Positions 34,061 through 43,671 are shown, counted from the stretch's first letter. The stretch is DNA of 64,000 nt from Lepas anatifera (GCA_034440635.1 JAOTON010002228.1:1-64000); one strand, 5' to 3'. Notes: generated from the sequence alone by a model not told the origin. Program-made: numbers and translations.

Positions 34061-36427
34061 ACATGAACAGAGGGCAAACGTGAGGCAGTGTGCAGAGACA
34101 TGCTAAGGTAGGAAAACATGGGCTTACACAGGGGATTGAATGGAGCCATAATGAGAACACAAAACCTAAAACTCCAACATTGCGTTGTTATAAGTATCAA
34201 ACTGCTGAAAACACTCGCCTGTCAATCGAACTGTTTGGCTAACGTACATTGTCACCGGCTTCTCCTGCGCTGGAGCGGCACCTGTCGAGGCCGCAGGCCG
34301 AGGTCTGTCTGTTGTTGTCTGTTCCGCCTGAGAATTGATGTCAGAGCTCTGAAATTTTGTAGGGTGATAGCCCTCCTGCTCCAGACATTCAAACTGAAGC
34401 CCCGATTCGAAATCTAAAATAGTTTTTGGGAAATTTTGGCCCAAAGTTTTTCTGTTTTATATTTTTCTAATTTTTACTCCTTAAGCTACGAGCTTGAAAT
34501 TTATGCCCTTCTTAACCCTCGCCCCACCGGGGGGGCCATCGATGGCCCCCCTAAGGTTTTTCCGGGATAGCAGAAAAACGACGAGGCGCAGCACCGCGGT
34601 TGAGGGCTCTACCTCTCACTGCATCATTTTCCCATCATCCCTGAAATTTTTTACCCCGGGTCACCCAAGGTCAGGTCACCAGACGAGGTCAACCAAGGTC
34701 ACCTCACTTCACCTTTAGAGCTCTGTAAGAGCTACATTTCAAAGTCGATCGATTTGAAACTTCCTACACTTCATGGCCCCTCCAGGGTCTACAAGGTGTA
34801 TATCCGGGATTTTTCGATTTCGTACCCTGAGGTCAGGTCACGAGGCGACCTCTCCCATTGGAAAAGCATGGGGAAAAGCTATTTCATGATATAAAAACCA
34901 CAAAAATGATTGCAAATACTCAGACTGCTCAGAACAGCGTTTTTGGACACACTTTCACGGATTCCAGGGGTCATATTTGCCCTTTGACTTTTCCAAGGTC
35001 ATCCAAGGTCACCAGAGGTCAAAAACAGTATTTTGACAATAACTTTTGACCTAATTGAGCTAGAGCGGTGAAACAAACACCATCGTGTTTGTCTTGTCAC
35101 TGGCTTTCATTTGATATACAGCAAGGTCACTTTGTGACCTTTCGTGACCTCAGGTCATATTAGGTCACGAGGTGACCTCTGGCGGTCAAACCACTGGCGG
35201 GAGGTCTTTACGTTCCACATGGCAGAAAAAGTACTGGCAATTTGCTATCAAATGTACTTTACCAGGCCTCAATAGCTCTAATGGCATAAGAGTTATGCCC
35301 AGTTTGCTTAATCATTGCATATTTGAGTGAAAATAGCCGATCTTGACCTAATTTGACCTCTGGAGGTCAAACCATTGACCTGAGCACTAAAACATGCGAA
35401 GTAATTTCTTACCGAATTCACGCAAGCTTTCTATTGCACTTTGCAGATTTGCGCTAACACCCATATTTTCGGAGTTAGAGGGGGGGGCCATCGATGGCCC
35501 CCGGTGGGGCGAAGGTGGCGCCGGACTTCCGGTGGGGCGCGGGTTAATAGGTAACAAGGGGAACAAAAGGGAACAAAAATTGAACTCATCCAATAATATT
35601 TATTGCGCGAAAACGATTTATTTCTCACCCGAGTAAAAAACCTACTTAAAGTTGATGGCCGACTTGGACGCTCGAAATATCAGAAGGCAAGCTTCAGTTA
35701 CTGAACGACACTTACCTAGGGGTAGCTAGGTTAATTTTCTTGTGCTTAGGCATAGTTTTGAGTGCAAAACGTAAAATTTTGACCTACTTTTTACAGTTCT
35801 TCCGGAAGACTGAATTTCGTTTCATTTCATTTCAACGTTAATATCTCACAATCTAATTGATCTATTTGAGTTTTCATTTCAAATAATGAAAGAACATTGC
35901 TTCCGCCTGATAATATTTGGAGATGGAAATTGTGAATGTGAAATTCTTTGTTTTATAGGCATAAATAGAAATCGAGTCAAAAACTTTTTATTTGCATCTT
36001 CCTGGTTCCAAGCTTATGTCACTCACAAACTCAGAACTGACATGGCTGAATAGGAAAGTTACTTGCAGTCATTTCGCTCACTTATACTACCCACCTATCT
36101 CTAATGGCTTTCGAGTAATTAGTCCAAAATGTATTACGAGATGCTAAATTTCTCGGACCACCTTTGCTTCTCACCATGGTTTTAAGTCCCTAAAATGGAT
36201 GGAAGTGGAAGAAATTTGGCATGAAGCTAGCTTAAGATCCTAGCTCGACGATACAAGTAATTTCAGCCCAAAAGAATGCTTGGTTCGTCTTCTAGAAGCA
36301 CCTTTATATCGTGCCTTTTCGGGACGAGCACAGCACCCAGCGCCAGCGGCCCGGCATATTCGGCGGAGTTGTACCAGCCAGTGACCTCCTGGCGGTTCAC
36401 AGCTGTTCAGCTAGTGGGAGGGTGAGT
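34061..36427 (+). mobile_element. Dispersed element E, copy 9, interrupted by a TTAA MITE
   Basis: It has the head of the older type, stem-loop at 34265-34296, then the tail of a different E subfamily ('gagaattgatgtcagagctctg'). It is cut at 34512-35547 by a TTAA element. The tail resumes and ends near 36427 after 'cctcctggcggttcacagctg'. The uninterrupted tail is present in the next tandem copy. Confidence 0.75.
34512..35547. mobile_element. TTAA-flanked MITE loaded with AGGTCA motifs, second subfamily
   Basis: TTAACCC at the left and GGGTTAA at the right bound a 1,036-bp element with inverted CGCCCCACCGG termini. The 20-bp palindrome GGGGGCCATCGATGGCCCCC occurs just inside both ends (34531-34550 and 35483-35502). 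The interior has many AGGTCA/TGACCT motifs. The paralogous empty site at 36872-36875 reads TCAA in matching flanks. TTAA target and CCC start agree with a piggyBac-type origin. No transposase. Confidence 0.87.
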
Positions 36428-37753
36428 AGTGTGGCACGGTGGTCTAGTGGTTAGAGGCCCTGTCTCTTGATCGGGTAGGTCCAGTTCGAATCCGGGGGTG
36501 ACCACGTACTCTTTATTGGTTATTTCAAAGAAAAGAATGATAAAACTGAGTTTCAGGCTTATGAAGAGATACATTAAGAACGAAATATGGTTTGCTTTCA
36601 GCATATTGTCCTGCGGCTCTCCTGCGCCGATGGGGCGTTAGCCCAGGTCGCAGACCGAAGTTGTTGTTGTTTTTGGCGTCTGTCAGTCCTGAGAATTGAG
36701 GTCAGAGCTCTGGAGTTTTGTAGGATGATAGCCCGTCTGCTCCAGACACCCAAACTAAAGCCCCGGTTGAAATCCAAAATAGTTTTTGAGAAGTTTTGGC
36801 TCAAAATTTTTCGGTTTTATATTTTTCTAATTTTTACATCTTAAACTACGAGCTTGAAATTTATGTCCTTTTCAATGGATAACAAGGGCCAGCTAGGGGG
36901 AAAAATTGAGCTGATCCGACAATATTTATTGCGCGAAAACGCGGCATTTCTCACGCGCGCAAAAAACCACTAAAAGTTGATGGCCGACTTGTGCGCTCGA
37001 AATGTCAGAAGACAGGCCTCAGTTAGCTGAAAGGCAGTTACTTAGGGGTAGCTAGGAAAATTTTGTAGTGCTTATGCATAGTTTTGAGTGCAAAACGCAA
37101 AATTTTGACCTACTTTTTACAGTTATACCGGAAGACTGAATTTTGGTTCATTTCATTTCAACGTTAATATCTCACAATCTAATTGACCGATTTGAGTTTT
37201 CATTTCAAATAATAAAAGAACATTGCTTCCGCCTGATAATATTTGGAGATGGAAATTGTGAACGTGAAATTCTTTGTTTTATAGGCATAAATAGAAATGG
37301 AGTCAAAAAATTTTTATTTGCATCTTCCTGGTTCCAAGCTCATGTCACTAACAAACTCAGAACTGACATGGCTGAATAGGAAAGTTACTTGCGGTCATTT
37401 TGCTCACTTATACTACCCACCTATCTCTAATGGCTTTCGAGTAATTAGTCCAAAATGTATTACAAGATGCTAAATTTCTCGGACCAACTTTGCTTCTCAC
37501 CATGGTTTCAAATCCTTAAAATTGATGGAAGTGGAAGAAATTTGGCATGAAGCTAGCTTAGGATCCTAGCTCGACGATACAAGTAATTTCAGCCCAAAAG
37601 AATGCTTGGTTCGTCTTCTAGAAGCACATTTATATCGTGCCTTTTCGGGACAAGCACAGCACCCGGCGCCAGCGGCCCGGCATATTCGGCGGAGTTGTAC
37701 CAGCCAGTGACCTCCTGACGGGTCACAGCTGTTCAGCTAGTGGGAGGGTGAGT
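36428..37753 (+). repeat. Tandem duplicate unit of element E with tRNA-like head (1,326 bp)
   Basis: The unit starting at about 36428 is repeated from 37754 with an offset of 1,326 bp. It consists of a tRNA-like promoter head, a spacer of about 110 bp, the conserved stem-loop (36622-36653) and the E tail. The second unit is truncated near 37990, soon after its stem-loop (37948-37979). Confidence 0.82.
36431..36510 (+). promoter_or_regulatory. tRNA-derived RNA polymerase III promoter head of a SINE, copy 1
   Basis: An A box TGGTCTAGTGG at 36440-36450 fits the consensus exactly. The B box AGTTCGAATCC at 36483-36493 has one mismatch. The spacing is normal for tRNA promoters. A T-arm can be folded (TCCAG/CCGGG around TTCGAAT), but the acceptor arms do not pair well, so this is a SINE head and not a working tRNA gene. 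Confidence 0.75.
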
Positions 37754-37756
37754 AGT

Positions 37757-37835
37757 GTGGCACGGTGGTCTAGTGGTTAGAGGCCCTGTCTCATGATCAG
37801 GTAGGTCCGGTTCGAATCCGGGAGTGACGACGTAC
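37757..37835 (+). promoter_or_regulatory. tRNA-derived RNA polymerase III promoter head of a SINE, copy 2
   Basis: The A box TGGTCTAGTGG is at 37766-37776 and a perfect B box GGTTCGAATCC at 37809-37819. An anticodon-like loop CTCATGA is flanked by CCTG/CAGG. As in copy 1, the acceptor stem is poor. Confidence 0.77.
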
Positions 37836-37989
37836 TCTTTATTGGTTATTTCAAAGAAAAGAATGATAAGACTGACTTGCAGGCTTATGAAGAGATACAT
37901 TAAGAACGAAATATGGTTTGCTTTCAGCACATTGTCATGCGGCTCTCCTGCGCCGGTGGGGCGTTAGCCCAGGTCGCAGACCGGAGTTT

Positions 37990-38299
37990 GCTATGTGTAC
38001 TATCTTAATTTTCGTTTTTCGTTTTTTCTCTTCAAAAAGTACGTACGCGGTTCACCTGTGTTTGGACTGGTTTCGGTTTAATCGCAAACCATCTTTGGCA
38101 ATAATAACTTACACTCATACACTGATGCATCTAACAGTTACAATATCCAAGTCGCCATGTTGTGTTTACGTTTAACAAACAATTACTATTTACTTATTAC
38201 TTGACAAATACAACAACAAAATTATAAATAGATGAAACATTACCAAGATGCATCAGCCGAATAATGTGTGTGTCCACGTACTTTTCTCTTCTGCGTTAG
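37990..38299. other. No gene; possible intron end with splice acceptor at 38298-38299
   Basis: The stretch is AT-rich and without repeats that I recognise. Its last 20 bases are pyrimidine-rich and end in TTAG, a plausible 3' splice site in front of the transposase-like frame. From 38300 that frame is open for nine codons before its first ATG. Confidence 0.35.
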
Positions 38300-38326
38300 G
38301 TCGAAAGCCGAGAACAACTCGGCGCC

Positions 38327-39976
38327 ATGGCAGAAGAGGCTGACGTCGCGGCAGCACTCCAAGCCACCGCAGCACCGTCAGTTCTGGACCAGGTGGGGGC
38401 CGGAGCTGAGCGGCACCCTTCCGCTCTGGACCAGGTGGGGGCCGGAGCTGAGCGGCACCCTTCTGCTCTGGACCAGGTGGGGGCCGGAGCTGAGCGGCAC
38501 CCTTCCGCTCTGGACCAGGTGGGGGCCGGAGCTGAGCGGCACCCTTCTGCTCTGCACCAGGTGGGGGCCGGAGCTGAGCGGCACCCTTCCGCTCTGGACC
38601 GGGTGGGGGCCGGAACTGAGCGGCACCCTTCCGCTCTGGACCAGGTGGGGGCCGGAGCTGAGCGGCACCCTTCCGCTCTGGACCGGGTGGAGGCCGGAGC
38701 TGAGCGGCACCCTTCCGCTCTGGACCAGGTGGGGGCCGGAGCTGAGCGGCACCCTTCCGCTCTGGACCGGGTGGGGGCCGGAACTGAGCGGCACCCTTCC
38801 GCTCTGGACCAGGTGGGGGCCGGAGCTGAGCGGCACCCTTCCGCTCTGGACCGGGTGGAGGCCGGAGCTGAGCGGCACCCTTCCGCTCTGGACCAGGTGG
38901 GGGCCGGAGCTGAGCGGCACCCTTCTGCTCTGGACCAGGTGGGGGCCGGAGCTGAGCGGCACCCTTCCGCTCTGGACCAGGTGGGGGCCGGAGCTGAGCG
39001 GCACCCTTCCACTCTGGACCAGGTGGGGGCCGGAGCTGAGCGGCACCCTTCTGCTCTGGACCAGGTGGGGGCCGGAGCTGAGCGGCACCCTTCCGCTCTG
39101 GACCGGGTGGGGGCCGGAGCTGAGCGGCACCCTTCCGCTCTGGACCAGGTGGGGGCCGGAGCTGAGCGGCACCCTTCTGCTCTGGACCAGGTGGGGGCCG
39201 GAGCTGAGCGGCACCCTTCCGCTCTGGACCGGGTGGGGGCCGGAGCTGAGCGGCACCCTTCCGCTCTGGACCAGGTGGGGGCCGGAGCTGAGCGGCACCC
39301 TTCCGCTCTGGACCGGGTGGGGGCCGGAGCTGAGCGGCACCCTTCCGCTCTGGACCAGGTGGGGGCCGGAGCTGAGCGGCACCCTTCTGCTCTGGACCAG
39401 GTGGGGGCCGGAGCTGAGCGGCACCCTTCCGCTCTGGACCGGGTGGGGGCCGGAGCTGAGCGGCACCCTTCCGCTCTGGACCGGGTGGGGGCTGGAGCTG
39501 AGCGGCACCCTTCCGCACTGCCCCCTGGCTGTGAAGAGAGTGAGACGGGGCTGGAAATGCAGGCGCTGACTTTTGTCGCAGGCTACGTTGCGCATAAGTG
39601 TAAGACCATCGACCCATCTCTTGGGCTCCAAACCTGTGATGCGATACCGGGGGTCGTCCCAGATAGCTGGATCCGCTTGGTGAGCAGAGGTGGGTTGCTC
39701 GTGCCATCGAAGCAGTGGATGGAGACGGTCAAAGCTTTCGAGCTGATTTTCAGCCTTGTCATGGGCCCCACCGTCGACAGCTCCCCTGGCATTGTTCGGC
39801 GGCTGGTAGCTGCGCTTCACGAAAAAGAGCCGACACTTGACCAGCGTATCGCACGAAGACTGGTCACTACACGCATGCACATCCGCATTAGGTGGCTAAA
39901 CGCCGGCGCTGCTGCTGCTGCGGCAAAACGGCGCAGCGAGAAGCAGAAGCGGCAGCATAAGCGCAGCAGCACGTAA
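38327..39976 (+). CDS. P-element/THAP9-type transposase C-terminal domain fused to a 14-residue repeat array
   Basis: The 549-residue frame starts at an ATG in a good context (GCGCCATGG). Residues 1-19 are Ala-rich, 20-397 are 27 copies of a 14-residue repeat (LDQVGAGAERHPSA and variants), and 398-549 resemble the C-terminal domain of P-element transposases: AGYVAHK at 418-424, SRGGL at 453-457 and TRMHIRIRWLN at 515-525, then an Ala run and a basic tail. The THAP DNA-binding, GTP-binding and catalytic RNase H-like domains are absent from the window, so this is the last exon of a longer gene, a transposon remnant or a domesticated fragment. The frame is also open from a possible splice acceptor at 38299. 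Domain assignment is from family knowledge; function is unknown. Confidence 0.62.
   Translation: MAEEADVAAALQATAAPSVLDQVGAGAERHPSALDQVGAGAERHPSALDQVGAGAERHPSALDQVGAGAERHPSALHQVGAGAERHPSALDRVGAGTERHPSALDQVGAGAERHPSALDRVEAGAERHPSALDQVGAGAERHPSALDRVGAGTERHPSALDQVGAGAERHPSALDRVEAGAERHPSALDQVGAGAERHPSALDQVGAGAERHPSALDQVGAGAERHPSTLDQVGAGAERHPSALDQVGAGAERHPSALDRVGAGAERHPSALDQVGAGAERHPSALDQVGAGAERHPSALDRVGAGAERHPSALDQVGAGAERHPSALDRVGAGAERHPSALDQVGAGAERHPSALDQVGAGAERHPSALDRVGAGAERHPSALDRVGAGAERHPSALPPGCEESETGLEMQALTFVAGYVAHKCKTIDPSLGLQTCDAIPGVVPDSWIRLVSRGGLLVPSKQWMETVKAFELIFSLVMGPTVDSSPGIVRRLVAALHEKEPTLDQRIARRLVTTRMHIRIRWLNAGAAAAAAKRRSEKQKRQHKRSST
38384..39517 (+). repeat. Coding minisatellite, 27 units of 42 bp
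   Basis: Every unit is exactly 42 bp and starts CTCTGGACC. Variants differ at a few sites (CAGGTG/CGGGTG, GGGGG/GGAGG, TTCCG/TTCTG). The length is a multiple of 3 and the unit lacks stops in several frames, so frames of over 400 codons also appear in two other readings on the minus strand and one on the plus strand; these are shadows. No unit has an indel. Confidence 0.95.
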
Positions 39977-40289
39977 GGTAGACCACTCGGCACTGGTGCG
40001 TAGTTATAATGACTCAGGGGCGCAAGTTTTCACATATTTGGAGGCTCGAGCCCCCCCCTATGCTTAGAGAAGCCCTCCTCAATCCCAACTTGCGGGCCCC
40101 TGCCATTATTGCATGCTCCAGTGGTCTACCTGGATGGCTGTGGCTGCGACCGGGCTCCCTGGTATGCCTGTGGGCTCCCTGTGGGCCACCAATAACCTCT
40201 GTACCAATACCCCCCCCCACCCCCTGTAGTTCAGCCAGGACCCCATGTAACTGCAAACCGGGTCCCCTATGGTCCAGAAGGCGCGGGTC

Positions 40290-40700
40290 CCCTATGGCCT
40301 CGGATGAGCCCTTGTCATGAGTGCGTGCCCCTGTGATCTACCTAGACCCCCAGTGACTGATCCGGGCCCCCTGGCACACTTGCTCTGAACCCGTTTGTTT
40401 TGGCCGGGTACCTTCGGGTCTGCCCGGACCCTCAGCTGTGGTCTGTCTGCACCCCTGTGATCCACCCGGGGCCTCTGTGGTCTGCCGGGGTCCCATGAAG
40501 ATTGTTCGGGCTCCCTATGGGTTTCCGAGTTGCTTGTGGTCTGCCTAGGGCTCCCTATGGTCTGTTCGGGCCCCTTGTGGTCTGCCTGAGCCCCTAGTGT
40601 TGTGTACGGGCTCCTTGTGATCTGCCCGGCCTTCGTGGTCTGCCCTGGCCCAATGTATTTTTCCCAGGTTTCTTTTGGTTTGCCCGGGCTGTCTGTGGTA
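40290..40700. repeat. Degenerate tandem repeat of about 27-30 bp
   Basis: The phrase 'TGTGGTCTGCCCGGGCCCC' recurs with many changes, in the form GGTCTG(C/T)C followed by a GGGCCCC-like run. The repeats are too diverged for exact unit limits. No protein-like frame crosses it. Confidence 0.6.
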
Positions 40701-40866
40701 TGCTCAGCACCATTTAGCCTATCTTTTTATGCTAACTCTGGTTTCCCATGGATTTCCTAGAGAGATGTACCCTATGTCTGACCTCAGTTCATGCATATCA
40801 AAAATCCCGGGACATGTTCTGCAGCATCCGTTGTGCCCGATGTTTGATGAGTTTGAGGTCGCTAGA

Positions 40867-41709
40867 TTAACACGCGCATTGACGGGGGCGGGTACCCGCC
40901 CCCTCGGGTTTTTCGGAGACAGAAGAAAAACAGCGGCGAGTAGCGCCGCCGTACTTGGCATACCTTTTTCCTCATTATTTTTACAACTTCTGTGAAAATT
41001 TTAAGGTTAGGTCATCTCAGGTCAGGTCACCAGTACAGGTCAAGTGACCCGACCTCAAAAAAGTTTAAGATAGCATAAGTCAGAGCGGGGTTAACTTATC
41101 CGATTGAAACTCATATCACATAATGGCCCCACCGAGTTCTCTAAAATATGTTCCGGTATTTCTTATATCGATAACCTAAGGTCAGGTACGAGGCATGACC
41201 TCTCCATTGGAAATACATGGGAAATTTTTTCATGGAATAACTCAGTAACGGATAGTGATAGAGAATTTATTTTAGTTGCATTAGACTTGCCTTGGCTTTG
41301 CGGTTCTAATGATATGCATTTTATATAATTTGACCCTGACCTGACCTCAGGTCAAATCAAATCCTTGATTTGACCGAGCAAGGTCAAATTATATATCATT
41401 CGATTTGGCTTGCTGAGAGGATTCATATAGTTCAAGTCGTTTTGTTCCAAATTTTCTTGTTCAGATGTTATGGCCGAAAAAAATTGAATTTACATGTTAT
41501 CCCTATGACGGCATGTTTTGACCTCTCGTGACCTTAAATGTAACCTGACAAAAAATGGTTGAAATGTTTTCGATGGAAAAGTGGATGGGCAGTTCAACGC
41601 TGTTTACCGTTTTTCGCTACCTACCGTGGTTCCCGATATCTTGGGGGGGGCGGGTACCCGCCCCCGTCAATGCGAAGGTGGCTCAGACCCCCGTCAATGC
41701 GCGTGTTAA
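40867..41709. mobile_element. TTAA-flanked MITE loaded with AGGTCA motifs, copy 3 (opposite orientation)
   Basis: An 843-bp relative of 5062-5910, inserted the other way round and clearly more diverged. TTAA at 40867-40870 and 41706-41709, CACGCGCATTGACGGGGG termini and GGGCGGGTACCCGCCC palindromes at both ends are intact. It lies outside the tandem array, so it is an independent insertion. Confidence 0.87.
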
Positions 41710-41909
41710 CCCTTTTCTTACTTGTGCGATCTTTTTGTGAGATCACTTACCCTGGCCTGGAAATCTGACCTCAGATGACCGAAGCTAAGATTTTGAGGAA
41801 AGTAGCACAACTGACTAAGAATAAGGGTTGTCAGGTACGGGTGGCACTAAACGCCACCATTTATTTGCACCTGCGGGGCCGAGTGTTATTATTTATGTGT
41901 GGTTGTAGG

Positions 41910-42060
41910 CAGGGGCGTTGCCACAGATTTTCGAGTCGGGGGGGAGCGTGTCATAGCGGGGGCCCGGGCTAGTGATGAAGCCCTACGTTCACCCAAACGC
42001 GACATTTTCAATGCTATTTCCAGTCAAAAGTGGGGGGGGGCGGGCCGCCCCCGGGCCTCG
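41910..42060. mobile_element. Left end of a hAT-like MITE (right end not found)
   Basis: CAGGGGCGTTGCCAC followed by a G-rich run resembles the ends of the hAT-like MITEs elsewhere in the window. No matching right end or target duplication was found. Confidence 0.4.
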
Positions 42061-42250
42061 CCACCGGGGGTCGGCGATGTTCCCTTAGTACATCATTCCT
42101 CAGACCCTTTCGGCGTTCTTTTTTCATAAATGTGTTTTTTCGATCACATTTTCCTAAAAAAAAACGCGACCCTCAGTTTGTGCGGGCCCCCTCATTATGT
42201 GCGGGTGCCCTTCGAGCCGGTTTCCTCCATCTAAAACATAAAGGTGTGCC

Positions 42251-42870
42251 CAGTGACGGATCTAAGATTTCGTTAAAGGGAATGTGGTACCTTCATAACG
42301 TGATTTTAACTGAGATAGCCAAGTTGTAAAGGAATTCGGAAAAGCCGGTACTCCATATATCATTTGTCTTGGAACTTGATATTTCCGTAGAAAAAAAGCT
42401 AAAACTTACCTGACACTAACCCCCTCATCAGCCCCTCGCCGGGCGACCATTGTTGTGAGCTGCTGGTGTGACGACATATGCTGACGTTACGATGGGCATC
42501 AGCCAATCGAAGCCCTTGAAGCATTTCAAGTATGGTAGTGGTTGCCAGATCATGACATCATCCACAGGCAGTTATTTATTTTCCTAGAGGAGTATTTTTA
42601 AAAACAAAATATTGAGCCTATTGAAAATTTTTCAGAGATATCATGAGTGGTTTCATTATTTTTGGCTAAAAGTACGCCTAATTTCACTAAATTTCAAGAT
42701 TCGACCAAGGTGCCACATTCCCTTTAAGGGGGGGCGAAGCCGGCGGGGGCGGCATGTGCCAACAACGGGTAAAATCATCCCACTCACACTGGGTATTCAA
42801 TATAAGAGGAGCTGCATTTTAGGGCAGAGAGGGCACCCTTTTCTCCCCCCTCTCCTTGGATTCGTCTCTG
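42251..42870. mobile_element. hAT-like MITE interrupted by a TTAA MITE
   Basis: The left end CAGTGACGGATCTAAG and right end CTTGGATTCGTCTCTG are imperfect inverses. Flanking octamers GGTGTGCC and GTTGCACC match at five of eight positions, a weak target duplication. A second element fills 42273-42727. Confidence 0.55.
42273..42727. mobile_element. 455-bp TTAA MITE with 21-bp inverted termini
   Basis: The termini start TTAAAGGGAATGTGG and pair with the inverse at the right end over 21 bp with one mismatch. TTAA stands at both ends (42273-42276, 42724-42727). It differs from the AGGTCA-rich elements and has no AGGTCA cluster. Confidence 0.8.
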
Positions 42871-43405
42871 GTTGCACCCCTGCAATGACTGGTGTGAATT
42901 TTTTCGGTGCCTGGTGCATATTTTTTCACGATAATTTGCACCGCCGGTCTGTCTCGTCTGGCTGTTGCCATACTTTGCAGACTTGGGAACTACCTGGTGG
43001 TACTCTTGGGATTGCGGGGTATTGAGCCTTCCGAGGCCTCTCCCTTTTGTCCTCCACTGCCTCAGGAAATTGTCAGAAAGCCCACGTATATTTCCTGCAG
43101 AGCTGTGAATCGGTAAATGTTTCCACCGGTGGTATCGGCATTGGGTAGATTAAAACGGTCATTCGGTTCGGTTTTTCGGTATATTTACAAAAAGTTACCG
43201 AATGATTTGGTATTTTAGTCCAGTAGATAGAATATAAGCCTTTAGCATTTATTATTTAATTATGCTGCATTCTGAGGGATACCCATTACCAATGTCATCA
43301 TGGCGTCATCCGTTAACAATCACACAATGTGTCTTCGTCACACATTATAGCCGTTATAGCCTCACACCTCCACAAGAACACAAAACACTCATCATTTTAT
43401 CGTCG
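42871..43405. other. No recognised feature
   Basis: Mixed-composition DNA with short frames that show no conserved motif. Confidence 0.4.
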
Positions 43406-43407
43406 TA

Positions 43408-43409
<2 letters not shown>

Positions 43410-43451
<42 letters not shown>

Positions 43452-43565
43452 GCTGCATACTGATATAGGTATATATATAGGTATTGTATATATATAGGTA
43501 TTGTGTATATATAGGTATTGTGTATAATATATATATATATGCCCTATAATACATATATATATAGG
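43410..43565. repeat. AT microsatellite and degenerate (GTATATATAG) repeats
   Basis: (AT)n at 43410-43447 is followed by 'tattgtgctgcatactgat' (a partial copy of the ribozyme-like sequence downstream) and short repeats of 'gtatatataggtattgtg'. Confidence 0.9.
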
Positions 43566-43619
43566 TATTGTGCTGCATACTGATGAAGTGAATACGAAAC
43601 GCGTTTATGTGGTGCAATA
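43566..43619 (+). ncRNA. Hammerhead-ribozyme-like sequence
   Basis: The conserved core CTGATGA (43580-43586) and GAAA (43596-43599) are in the right order. Bases 43566-43579 and 43606-43619 form a continuous 14-bp stem I including four G-U pairs, starting exactly where stem I should begin on both sides. Stem III is the short self-complementary ACGCGT, followed by T at the cleavage position. Such minimal stem III ribozymes are known from Penelope-like retroelements and act as dimers. Stem II (AGTGAATAC) is weak, with only about two pairs, so activity is uncertain. Confidence 0.65.
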
Positions 43620-43666
43620 TAATGTTTTTATAAATTTAGCTTTTGAAATTCGCCTAAACATCATTG

Positions 43667-43671
<5 letters not shown>

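Noticed and set aside
36431..36510. Functional tRNA gene
   Set aside because: Promoter boxes are good but the acceptor arms do not pair, and the sequence is joined to a repeated element body.
38253..39880. Minus-strand frames of 484 and 500 codons over the 42-bp array
   Set aside because: They consist almost only of repeat in other readings and lack the recognisable domain found on the plus strand.
42612..43025. 137-codon frame crossing the right end of two MITEs
   Set aside because: It runs through transposon termini and has no protein motif.
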